Origin: Myxococcales bacterium UBA1660
Lineage (GTDB): Bacteria > Myxococcota_A > Polyangia > Polyangiales > Houyiibacteriaceae
NCBI GenBank assembly: GCA_002320815.1
Contig: DCLA01000083.1
Coordinates: forward strand, 4,350-68,349
Length of the DNA stretch: 64,000 nt
Direction of reading: 5' to 3'
Both the position numbers and the translations under genes were made by a program. Under the pieces are notes generated by a model. The model was not told the origin of the DNA, made no database searches, and saw nothing but the letters and a program-made list of their open reading frames with translations. Numbering within the stretch: position 1 is the first letter of the stretch; every line of letters begins with the position of its first letter. This document shows, in pieces, positions 1 through 7,421 of this stretch.

Positions 1-1
1 C

Positions 2-1858
2 CCCTTTCTCAACGGGGACGGTTGCCTCTATCGAATGACCTTCGACGAAGACGGCGCCCATCTGGACTGGCGGATGCTCCAGCCTCCTTGCTGGTGGGCC
101 GAGAAGCTCACCCGCGACGACCCGCGCCTGGCGCAGCCTTTCGAGGACCGGGGGATCGCGCGGATCTCCAGCGAAGCGGTGGGCGGGCGCAACATGCTCA
201 ACACGGCGCTCCAGGCCATCCGCTTCGGCGCGGCTCCGGAGCGGCTGCTGGTCACCTACGAGAGCGGTCGTCCCTACGAGGTGTGTCCCTCGACGCTCCG
301 CCTGGTCACGCCCGTGGGCGAGCGGGACAAGTGGCTCCCCACGCTCTTCCCGGACGCGCCCTTCGCGATGATCAGCGCGACCTCGCACCCCGCCTGGGAC
401 CCCACTCGCGAGCGGGTCTACGCCATGAACTTCGTCCGCGGGTGGCACATCTACGCCAAGCGGCTGGCGCGAGCGTTCTCCACCGGCTGGCGCCCCCAGC
501 GCGGGTTCCTCCGAGCGGTCTCCGAGATCCGCCGGAACGCGACCGAGACCGCAGCGGAGACGCTCACGGCCCTGGTCACCGGGCCCGCCATCGCGCGGGC
601 CGCCATCTCCCGCTTCCGCCGCCTCGCCGGTGGGTCGCTACCCGAGACCGACGCTCGACTGGTCATCTGGGACGGCGCGAACGAGCCCAAGACGATCCCC
701 GTCCACGACGCCAAGGGGAAGCCCCTCGAATTCGTGGAGAGCGCTCACCAGATGGTCGTGACCGACCAGCACCTCCTGGTGATCGACGCCGCGTTCAAGT
801 TCGAGATGGACCTGGTGCTCCCGGATCTCAGCCGGAAGCTCCCGGCGTGGACCCTCCGCTTCATCCGTCAGCGCTTGTCCCGGCGGCAACCGTCGACGAC
901 TCGACTGCACATCATCCCCCTGGCCGCGATCGACGCGGCAGAGCAGACCGGGGATGCGGTCCGAGCCTCCACCGTCGAGCTGAACGCCTCGGTGGTCCAC
1001 TGCTTCGCCGACCGCGACGATCGGGGCGGCACGAAGCTCGTCCTGCACGTCATCGACAACGCCGGCGCCGACAGCTCCGAGTTCCTCCTGGCCAACGACC
1101 TCTGGGAACTCCGGGGCGGCTCGCTTCCCCCCGAGACCCTGGGGATGATGCCTACCGGGACCGACCTGGACCGTCTGGCCCGCTTCGAGATCGACCTCGA
1201 GGAGGGGCGGCCCGGGAGGTGCCGGAAGACCCACGAGCTATGCGATCCCGACGGCACCTGGACCATCGCGCTGGCCTCGGGTCCCGGCATCGCGACGAGC
1301 GACGCCCGGGACCGCGTCGGCGACCTCTTCTTCTACACCCACGGGCTGATGCCCACCGCGCTGTCCGAGCTGGTGTGGGACCTCTACCGCGGCTCCAATC
1401 GGCGGATCATGGATTTGCGCGAGGTGCGTCGGCGCTTGGAGCAGGGCGGCACCTCCGCGACCCTCGGCCACTATCACGGCGACGGCAGCCTCACGATCGG
1501 CCACACGCTCCCCAAGGGGTGGCTGCTGCTCTCGCCCCAGTGGGTCCCGTCGACCACCGAGGGCCACCCGGGCTATGTGGTGGCGGCGGTGTTCGGGCCC
1601 CGGGCCGACGACAAGGAAGTCTGGATCTTCCACGCCGGCACGCTGGGTGAACCCGTCGCGAAGCTCCGGGCTCGGCAGGGAGTGCTCCCGTGGGGCTACA
1701 TCGTGCACTCCACCTTCATGCGGGAAGTGCACGAGGCGCCAGGCGACTACGCGATCTCCCCGCGCGAGGACCTGGCCCCCTGGGCGGGTACGCCGCTGGT
1801 GGACGCGGTCATCGAAGCCATGGAAGACGAGACGCCGCTGGCGGCCGCGGCCGAGTGA
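2..1858 (+). CDS. Carotenoid oxygenase family protein, 5' end outside window
   Basis: Non-haem iron dioxygenase of the carotenoid cleavage/RPE65 family, which cleaves a double bond in carotenoids or related polyenes or stilbenes. The frame is open from base 2 and the residues before the first ATG (35) read FLNGDGCLYRMTFDEDG, which matches the family's start of the first propeller blade, so the true start lies upstream and ATG 35 is internal. Four likely Fe-binding His are visible: SHPAWDP (near residue 118 counted from base 35), the first His of AHQMVVTDQH, VVHCF, and GYIVHSTF near the C-terminus, fitting the seven-bladed propeller. About 618 residues are visible, slightly above the usual 480-550. 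It converges on the regulator at 1862 with a 3-base gap. Substrate cannot be read from the sequence. Confidence 0.85.
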   Translation, partial: PFLNGDGCLYRMTFDEDGAHLDWRMLQPPCWWAEKLTRDDPRLAQPFEDRGIARISSEAVGGRNMLNTALQAIRFGAAPERLLVTYESGRPYEVCPSTLRLVTPVGERDKWLPTLFPDAPFAMISATSHPAWDPTRERVYAMNFVRGWHIYAKRLARAFSTGWRPQRGFLRAVSEIRRNATETAAETLTALVTGPAIARAAISRFRRLAGGSLPETDARLVIWDGANEPKTIPVHDAKGKPLEFVESAHQMVVTDQHLLVIDAAFKFEMDLVLPDLSRKLPAWTLRFIRQRLSRRQPSTTRLHIIPLAAIDAAEQTGDAVRASTVELNASVVHCFADRDDRGGTKLVLHVIDNAGADSSEFLLANDLWELRGGSLPPETLGMMPTGTDLDRLARFEIDLEEGRPGRCRKTHELCDPDGTWTIALASGPGIATSDARDRVGDLFFYTHGLMPTALSELVWDLYRGSNRRIMDLREVRRRLEQGGTSATLGHYHGDGSLTIGHTLPKGWLLLSPQWVPSTTEGHPGYVVAAVFGPRADDKEVWIFHAGTLGEPVAKLRARQGVLPWGYIVHSTFMREVHEAPGDYAISPREDLAPWAGTPLVDAVIEAMEDETPLAAAAE

Positions 1859-1861
1859 GGT

Positions 1862-3310
1862 TCAGGCGCGCTCGATCTGATGATCGCGGATCAGGTTGTA
1901 CACGTGGGTCCGCGTGAGCTGGAGCCGCCGGGCCGCCTCGGACACGTTCCAATCGCACTCCTCGAGGATGGCCACCAGATGCCGGCGCTGGAAGCGGCGG
2001 GTCGCCTCGTTCCACGCGTCGATGGCCGGCGCCGACGGGCGCCCGCCGAAGAGGTCCTCGACGCCGATCTCGCGGGAGCCGCGGAGGTGGGCGTCGAGGC
2101 TCGCCGACTCCAGCCGATTGCCGAGCTCGCGCACGTTGCCTCGCCACTCGTGAGCCAGGAGCGCGCGCTTCGCGCCCGCGCTCAGCCGCTTCAGCTCGAG
2201 GCCATTGCGGTCGGCGGTCCGGCGTAGCAGAGCGGCGGCGAGGGGCAGCAGGTCGTCCTGGCGCTCGGCCAGCGAGGGCACGCGGACCTGCAGCACGTCG
2301 AGACGATAGTAGAGGTCTTCGCGGAACCGCTTCTCCGCGACGGCTTCGGCGAGGTCCTGGTTGGTCGCGGCCACCACCCGCACGTCGGCTTCGTGGAGCT
2401 TCGGGTCCCCGAGCCGGTGGTACGTTCGCGACTGGAGGAGCTGGAGCAGCTTCGCTTGCGCGCCCAACGCCAGCTCACCGATCTCGTCGAGGAAGAGGGT
2501 GCCCCCTTCCGCCGCGGCCACCTTGCCGGTCACGCCACCGCGATGGGCCGTCGAGTGGCCCCCGGCGTCGGCGCCGAAGAGCTCGTTCTCCACCAGGTTC
2601 TCGGGGATCGCCGCGCAGTTCAGCGCGACGAAGGGCCCGTTCGCGCGCGGCCCCGCCCGATGGATGCACTCGGCCAGGAGCGTCTTCCCGGTCCCCGTCG
2701 GCCCGGTGAGCAAGAGCTGCACGTCGAGGGCGGCGGCGAACCGGCACCGGTTGACCACATCGGCCATCGCCTGACTCGTGAAGAGGACGGGCGCGAAGGC
2801 CCCTTCGCCCCGACTGGGCGGCGCCGCCGTGAGCAGCTCGTCGATGTGGGGACCGAGAGCCCGGGTGAAGTAGGCGAGGTAGCTCCGCACGGCCGGGGTG
2901 TGCCGCGCCAGGGCGCCCCCCTGGAGGTAGACCACCCCGTGCTCTTCCCCCAGCGGCGCGCACACGACGGCCTCGATCCCGTTGCGCTGCACGCTGTCCA
3001 GCTCCCCGAAGCGGGGATCGGCCACCGCCGACGCCGTCACCACGATCTCCCCCGACGCCAGCGCCTCGGCGATGATGCCGGTGGACACCGTGCTCCGGAT
3101 CGCGTCCAGGCGAACGTCGTCGACTCCGCTCGACGCCCCCCACCGGCGCTCACCGTCGCGGAACTCCAGATAGGCTTCCCGCGCGTCCGTGACCTCGAGG
3201 AGTGCTGCGAGCGCGAGCTGGAGCAGCCGCTCGGGCTCCCGGACTTCCGCGAGGTCGAGCAACTGCCGATAGAACGCGGCGTCGATCCCCTCGGTGCGCT
3301 CGAACCTCAC
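1862..3310 (-). CDS. GAF-AAA+-Fis enhancer-binding-type transcriptional regulator with atypical GAFTGA loop
   Basis: NtrC-type regulator of 482 residues: GAF-like sensory domain (about 25-160), AAA+ domain (about 178-405) and a Fis-type helix-turn-helix at the C-terminus. Visible motifs are Walker A GPTGTGKT (near 205), Walker B GGTLFLDE and the REDLYYRLDV sensor region. The surface loop that in the family reads GAFTGA and touches sigma-54 reads GGHSTA here, so sigma-54 activation is uncertain. I chose GTG 3310 because an AGGGGGG ribosome site sits 6 bases upstream; the frame stays open upstream without an ATG near. The gene is divergent from the LuxR gene at 3473, and the 162-base space between carries a palindrome, a likely sigma-70 promoter for this gene and a sigma-54-like promoter for the neighbour. 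Autoregulation plus control of the neighbour is inferred. Confidence 0.88.
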   Translation of the reverse strand: MRFERTEGIDAAFYRQLLDLAEVREPERLLQLALAALLEVTDAREAYLEFRDGERRWGASSGVDDVRLDAIRSTVSTGIIAEALASGEIVVTASAVADPRFGELDSVQRNGIEAVVCAPLGEEHGVVYLQGGALARHTPAVRSYLAYFTRALGPHIDELLTAAPPSRGEGAFAPVLFTSQAMADVVNRCRFAAALDVQLLLTGPTGTGKTLLAECIHRAGPRANGPFVALNCAAIPENLVENELFGADAGGHSTAHRGGVTGKVAAAEGGTLFLDEIGELALGAQAKLLQLLQSRTYHRLGDPKLHEADVRVVAATNQDLAEAVAEKRFREDLYYRLDVLQVRVPSLAERQDDLLPLAAALLRRTADRNGLELKRLSAGAKRALLAHEWRGNVRELGNRLESASLDAHLRGSREIGVEDLFGGRPSAPAIDAWNEATRRFQRRHLVAILEECDWNVSEAARRLQLTRTHVYNLIRDHQIERA

Positions 3311-3347
3311 CTGTTCCCCCCTGCCATTCACTCGTTGCAACTCGTAG

Positions 3348-3367
3348 GTGTTCACAAATATTAACAC
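3348..3367. promoter_or_regulatory. Inverted repeat GTGTT-N10-AACAC in divergent promoter region
   Basis: Perfect 5-base arms separated by 10 A/T-rich bases, lying over the probable start point of the minus-strand regulator gene. Its centre is about 100 bases upstream of the predicted sigma-54 start point for the LuxR gene, a usual enhancer distance. A five-base arm can occur by chance, so this is a weak operator candidate. Confidence 0.3.
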
Positions 3368-3389
3368 GCAAATCGGCCCCAGCTGACAA
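3361..3389 (-). promoter_or_regulatory. Sigma-70-like promoter of the AAA+ regulator gene
   Basis: On the minus strand TTGTCA (3389-3384) is followed after 17 bases by TGTTAA (3366-3361), giving a start point near 3354 and a leader of about 44 bases before GTG 3310. The region is strikingly A/T-rich for this genome. The -35 hexamer lies inside the palindrome 3384-3401, so a protein bound there would block this promoter. Confidence 0.4.
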
Positions 3390-3401
3390 CTTTTGTTGTC
3401 A
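3384..3401. promoter_or_regulatory. Perfect palindrome TGACAAC-TTTT-GTTGTCA (operator/UAS candidate)
   Basis: Seven-base perfect arms around four T. It overlaps the -35 of the minus-strand regulator promoter and its centre is about 65 bases upstream of the predicted sigma-54 start point of the LuxR gene. A Fis-type helix-turn-helix dimer would suit such a site. Binding by the adjacent AAA+ regulator is an inference from position. Confidence 0.55.
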
Positions 3402-3430
3402 CCCACCTGAGGATCGCCCTTCGACCCACC

Positions 3431-3446
3431 TGGCACGCCCCTTGTT
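3431..3446 (+). promoter_or_regulatory. Sigma-54-type -24/-12 promoter upstream of LuxR gene
   Basis: TGGCACGCCCCTTGTT agrees with the sigma-54 consensus TGGCACG-N4-TTGCW at every fixed position except the C of the -12 GC pair, which is T. The GG at 3432-3433 and the G at 3444 have the correct spacing. The start point would be near 3457, about 15 bases before the ATG at 3473. An activator gene of the right family is divergent next to it. Confidence 0.55.
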
Positions 3447-3472
3447 GAGGAGCGCCCCCGGAGGGCAGGAGT

Positions 3473-3916
3473 ATGGAAACTTCGCAGGGTGTCGGAATGC
3501 AGCTCGTGGACGAGGCTGGTGTGGTCCAATGGGCGCGAGGTGAGAACTGGTCCATCCCCGCCGACGTCTGGACGCGGCTTCGGCGCGAGCTCGACCGCAA
3601 GGACACGTGCACCCTCCCGTTCGGCAAGGAGCACGTGGTGGACGCCTGGCTCCTCACCCCCCCCGAGGGGCTGACGGGCCATCGGACGCTCTTGCGACTC
3701 CGCGCGCGGCCGGCGTGGATGGAGACCTGCGAGCTGACCGAGCGGCAGATGGAGATCGCCGAGTTGGTCACCGGCGGCGCCACCATCCGCGAGGTCGCCG
3801 GCCACCTGGGCCTCAGCACGCACACCGTGCGGACCCACGTGCGGAACATCTACCGCGTCCTGGGGGTGGGCAACCGTCTCGAGCTCGCCCGCTCCCTCTC
3901 GTTCCTCCGCGCCTGA
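3473..3916 (+). CDS. Short LuxR-type helix-turn-helix regulator
   Basis: A 147-residue protein with a C-terminal LuxR/GerE helix-turn-helix (about 82-145): ELTERQMEIAELV, then STHTVRTHVRNIYRVLGV, typical of the DNA-contacting helices. The N-terminal 75 residues resemble no receiver, PAS or autoinducer domain that I recognise, and no phosphoacceptor Asp is evident. ATG 3473 follows a purine-rich GGAGGGCAGGAG. The upstream sigma-54-like promoter and the divergent AAA+ regulator suggest a two-step cascade. A protein of the same build lies at 36515 in this window; both end soon after the helix-turn-helix. Target genes are unknown. Confidence 0.85.
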   Translation: METSQGVGMQLVDEAGVVQWARGENWSIPADVWTRLRRELDRKDTCTLPFGKEHVVDAWLLTPPEGLTGHRTLLRLRARPAWMETCELTERQMEIAELVTGGATIREVAGHLGLSTHTVRTHVRNIYRVLGVGNRLELARSLSFLRA

Positions 3917-3923
3917 CCTGCCC

Positions 3924-4496
3924 TCAGGCGCCGAGGTGCTCGATCAGGATCTTGGTCCCCAGCCCGATGAGCACCAGCCCCCCCACGACGTCCAACCGGC
4001 TGCCCAGCATCGCGCCGAAGCGTCGCCCCGCGTAGAGCCCCGCCACGCTGAGCGCCGCGGTGGTGATCCCGATGGTCAAGAGCGTCAGCACGATGGGGGC
4101 GTGGAGCATCGGGAGCGTCACCCCGACGGCGAGCGCGTCGATGCTCGTGGCCACCGCGAGCACCAGCATCAGCCGGAGCCCGAAGGGGTCGGCCTCCTCC
4201 TCCTCGTCGTCCTCGTCTTCGTCGCCGCTCCAAGCCTCCCGGAGCATGTTCGCCCCGATGAGCCCCAACAGCCCGAACGCGATCCAGTGATCCCAGCGCT
4301 CCACCACCGACCCGAGCTGCGCCCCGACGATCCAGCCCACGAGCGGCATCAGGGCCTGGGACCCGCCGAAGAAGAGGGCCACCATCGCGACGTGCCGGAG
4401 GCGGATCCGCGGAACGGCGAGCCCGCGCGTCGCGCTCACGGCGGTCGCGTCCATGGCCAGCCCGATGGAGAGAACGAGGATCGACGCAAACGACAT
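3924..4496 (-). CDS. mntP: Manganese efflux pump MntP
   Basis: Inner-membrane Mn(II) exporter of the MntP/DUF204 family, 190 residues, the normal family length, with about six hydrophobic helices in two repeats. Each half carries the conserved acidic motif within a helix: GLAMDATAVS (Asp16) and ATSIDALAVG. A run of about a dozen Asp/Glu residues (near 90-105) forms the central loop, richer in acid than in E. coli MntP. ATG 4496 is chosen because the longer frame upstream has no membrane character and would run through the divergent neighbour. No yybP-ykoY-like leader fits in the 49-base space upstream. Mn export limits Mn toxicity and interacts with peroxide defence, a theme elsewhere in the window. 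Confidence 0.9.
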   Translation of the reverse strand: MSFASILVLSIGLAMDATAVSATRGLAVPRIRLRHVAMVALFFGGSQALMPLVGWIVGAQLGSVVERWDHWIAFGLLGLIGANMLREAWSGDEDEDDEEEEADPFGLRLMLVLAVATSIDALAVGVTLPMLHAPIVLTLLTIGITTAALSVAGLYAGRRFGAMLGSRLDVVGGLVLIGLGTKILIEHLGA

Positions 4497-4545
4497 CGGC
4501 GAGCATCCTAGGGCCCGCCCCTCCGATCCGCGAGCCGACGCCCCC

Positions 4546-5370
4546 ATGCCCGTCATCTTTCGTACCCGCGACTCCCTGCACGTCCACCCGCTCACGGCAT
4601 CGGTCCACCCGCTCACGTCGGTCGACCCCAAGGAGCACCTCTTTCGGAAGCTCGGCCACGGCTTCCACGGGACCGCGCCCTTCACCCTCGACCTGGACGC
4701 CTCGGACCGCCTCTTCTGGGAGAGACGAGGCGTCGACGCGCTTACCCCGGAGACCATCGCGCCGCTGACCAAATACCGCTTCCCCCTCCACGAGCTCCGG
4801 CGGCTCATCGTGCGGCCCCACTTCCCCGGCTTCGCCATCGAAGTGCGCGGGCCGGGGGGGTTCTCGGAGAGCTACGCGTTCGAGGAGCCGTCCTTGCCGG
4901 AGCTCGTCGCCGGCCCCCCCACCGACGAAGTTCGCGCCTACGAGCGCAGCGTCGCGGACCTCTGGACGGAGTGGCACCGGGAACGTTGGGGCCGCACCGA
5001 CTCCGAACGCGGTTGGCTCGATCTCCCCGCCGTGGCCTGGGACCCCGCCGAGTGGCCCGCCCGCCACGCCGACGCGGTGGGCTATCGCGAGGCCGCGGGC
5101 GGCATCCGCATCCTCGCCGAGCGCGACGCCGGCAGCACCTGGGAGCGATTCGCCCGCGCGCTCCTCCCCGGCGGCCGGCGCTCGCCCGAGCGCGTGGCCA
5201 TCACCCGCGAAGGGATCTTCGCCGACTTCCGCGGCAGGGTCTTCTGGCTCCCCCGCGGTCTGCCCCACTGGGAGTCGGCCGACATGCACGTCTTCGGGCG
5301 CCACGCCGGCTTCGTCCTCGAGGAGCGCGGCGCCCCCTGCCCGGTGACCCGCCTGCTCCGCGGCGAGTGA
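4546..5370 (+). CDS. Hypothetical protein
   Basis: A 274-residue soluble protein that I do not recognise. It begins MPVIFRTRDSLHVHPLT, has no signal peptide or membrane helix, and is rich in Trp, Arg and Glu in its middle (about 140-180). Codon use and third-position GC are like those of neighbouring genes, so it is probably real. It is divergent from mntP (49 bases between starts) and converges on the L,D-transpeptidase gene. ATG 4546 is preferred over the upstream in-frame ATG at 4453, which would overlap the mntP start. No function is proposed. Confidence 0.65.
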   Translation: MPVIFRTRDSLHVHPLTASVHPLTSVDPKEHLFRKLGHGFHGTAPFTLDLDASDRLFWERRGVDALTPETIAPLTKYRFPLHELRRLIVRPHFPGFAIEVRGPGGFSESYAFEEPSLPELVAGPPTDEVRAYERSVADLWTEWHRERWGRTDSERGWLDLPAVAWDPAEWPARHADAVGYREAAGGIRILAERDAGSTWERFARALLPGGRRSPERVAITREGIFADFRGRVFWLPRGLPHWESADMHVFGRHAGFVLEERGAPCPVTRLLRGE

Positions 5371-5413
5371 CGGCGGAGCGGGGGCTTCCCAGTCCGACTG
5401 CCCGCCGCCCGCT

Positions 5414-5435
5414 GCCCGACTGCCCGCTGTCGGGC
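5414..5435. terminator. Hairpin between convergent genes, possible terminator
   Basis: GCCCGAC (5414-5420) and GTCGGGC (5429-5435) form a perfect 7-base stem around 8 bases, in the 100-base space between two converging genes. There is no T run. The same space holds a 14-base direct repeat CTGCCCGACTGCCC at 5412 and 5442, so it may simply be slipped repeat DNA. Confidence 0.35.
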
Positions 5436-5470
5436 TGGCCCCTGCCCGACTGCCCCCAGACCGGCCGCGC

Positions 5471-7363
5471 CTACTCCGGCCGCACCGGGTGGGCCCGCAG
5501 GTCCGGGGTCCGGCGCCGGCCGATGATGCGCCCCTCGAGGACCTCCACCTCCACCGGCGGCGTGAGCTCGTAGGCGTAGCCCCGGCTCCGGATGCGGAAG
5601 GTGACCGGACCGTTGGCGGTGCGCAGCTCCCGCGAGTGGCGCACCAGGAGCGAGCCTCGACGCACGTGGCGCCGGTGGGCCAGGAGGAACCCCGCCGTGC
5701 GGACCGCCAGGTGGTTGTGCAGGCGATGGCACCCGTGGCTCGAGCCGGTGAGGATGGAGCGGTAGGCCACCGACCCGTGGGTGCGCACGCCCTCGTCGAC
5801 GAACACCGGGTCGCCGGCGCCCATCGGGTTCTCCTCGCGGCGGTGGTGGATCATCATCGCCAAGCCGTAGGCGCTCCGGTACCCGGGGCCGAAGAGGGTC
5901 GTGTTGGGCACCACCCGATCGCGGCCGACGTGGCGCACCAGGTCGTTGACCGGGGTGTTGCCCGGCGGGATCCAGGCGGGCGCGGCCACCACGTCGCGCC
6001 AGACCCGCGGCCCGACCGGCGACTCCTTGTACTTGAGCGCGACGCCCCCGCGGACGGTCTCGCGCATCCAGCCGCCGATGGTCGTGGGCCACTGCACCAA
6101 GGCCACCTCGTCGTTGCCCTGACCGGCGATGAGGGTGACGATCGGATGGCGCTCCACCTCCGCGCGCGCGCCGCGCACCTCCCGGGGGAGCTCGTAGTCC
6201 ACGTCGCCCCGGTCCACCTCGACCCGCAGCGGCACGTGGGCCGAGTGGTAGGCGGGCACCGCCGGCAGCGCGACGGCCACCTGCTCCGGGAGCCCCTCGG
6301 CGGCGAAGGTCGTGAAGGCCTCCGGTGAGGTCCACCCCAGGGCCTCGGCCGCCGCTTCGGTCGCCGGGGAGATCCAGTCCGGCGCGCCGTTGGGGCGCGC
6401 CTCGTGGCCCGCGGTGTCCCGCAGCTCCGGCGCGTCCACCACGCGGCCCAGGATGGTGCCCCAGGCGTGCGCCGCGGACCCGTCCTCGATCACCCCGGTG
6501 GCGTCGACCACGCGCTCCCGCAGGGCGCGCAGCACGGCGCGGAAGTCGCGCTCGCGGCTGTCCAGGCGCATGGCCGCCAGGGTCGTCGCTTCCAGGGACC
6601 CGGCCGCGTAGAGCATCGCCCGCCGCTGCCACTGGGCGAGCGCGTCGCTGGTGGACTCGTCCAACACGCCGTCGACCGCGGCGGCGGGGAGGAGCCCATC
6701 GCAGCGCAGGTGCGCCTGGACCGCGCGCATCGTCTCCACCCGCCGGCGGTCCTTCACGAACTGCGCGAAGACCCGGTCTCGCTCGGTCACGCCCTCGAGC
6801 GCGTCCAAGGTGCCCAGCCCCAGCCGCTCGCGCTCGGCCTCGAAGCGCGGCAGCTCCCGGTCGTAGGCGCGCACCCGCTGGCGCTCCGCGGCGACGTCGA
6901 CGGTGGTGTACTTGATGTCGTAGGGCAGCTCGTGGAGCTGGGCCGGGTCGATGGCCCCGTGGCACTCGTGGACCTCGTCGTTCCCCAGGCGAGCGGCCAG
7001 GACCCGGAAGGTGGGGAAGATCCCGAAGACCTCCAGGAAGCGCTCGGGCTCCACGTCCTCGGGGAGCTGGTCCAGCCGCTCGTCGGCCAGGGCCACGTAG
7101 GTGCCGCGGTAGGGCGGGGTCCCCAGCTCGCCGAGCTCCGGGGCCGGTGTGAAGATCCGCGGCGCGAAGTCGTCGCGCAGGTCGATGGTGGTGAGCGCCT
7201 CGGGAGCTTCGGCGACGGCCTCCTCGGGGACCTCGCGCACCACCTCGCCCGCCTCGTAGACGGGCACCACCGGCACCTCGGGCTCGGGTTCGGGCGGCGG
7301 CGGCGGGCGCTCCTCCGAACCGCAGGCGAACACCAGCACCATCAGAGCGACCCCGCGCGTCAT
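5471..7363 (-). CDS. L,D-transpeptidase (YkuD) family lipoprotein
   Basis: Envelope enzyme of 630 residues expected to form or edit 3-3 peptidoglycan cross-links or attach proteins to peptidoglycan. A short lipoprotein signal ends at LVFAC (Cys14), followed by a Pro/Glu linker. A peptidoglycan-binding-like segment (about 219-255, VQAHLRCDGLLP through VDGVLDESTSDAL) precedes the catalytic domain, whose signature SSHGCHRLHN (near 537-546) contains the catalytic Cys and the HGC-R pattern. It is longer than typical YkuD enzymes because of about 200 extra N-terminal residues. The start overlaps the region upstream of the divergent permease. Cross-link type and substrate protein are not deducible. 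Confidence 0.85.
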   Translation of the reverse strand: MTRGVALMVLVFACGSEERPPPPPEPEPEVPVVPVYEAGEVVREVPEEAVAEAPEALTTIDLRDDFAPRIFTPAPELGELGTPPYRGTYVALADERLDQLPEDVEPERFLEVFGIFPTFRVLAARLGNDEVHECHGAIDPAQLHELPYDIKYTTVDVAAERQRVRAYDRELPRFEAERERLGLGTLDALEGVTERDRVFAQFVKDRRRVETMRAVQAHLRCDGLLPAAAVDGVLDESTSDALAQWQRRAMLYAAGSLEATTLAAMRLDSRERDFRAVLRALRERVVDATGVIEDGSAAHAWGTILGRVVDAPELRDTAGHEARPNGAPDWISPATEAAAEALGWTSPEAFTTFAAEGLPEQVAVALPAVPAYHSAHVPLRVEVDRGDVDYELPREVRGARAEVERHPIVTLIAGQGNDEVALVQWPTTIGGWMRETVRGGVALKYKESPVGPRVWRDVVAAPAWIPPGNTPVNDLVRHVGRDRVVPNTTLFGPGYRSAYGLAMMIHHRREENPMGAGDPVFVDEGVRTHGSVAYRSILTGSSHGCHRLHNHLAVRTAGFLLAHRRHVRRGSLLVRHSRELRTANGPVTFRIRSRGYAYELTPPVEVEVLEGRIIGRRRTPDLRAHPVRPE

Positions 7364-7421
7364 GGCTCATCGTCGCCGTGAACCCCGGGGACCGCAACGG
7401 CGCGTATGCTCTCGCCCTCGC

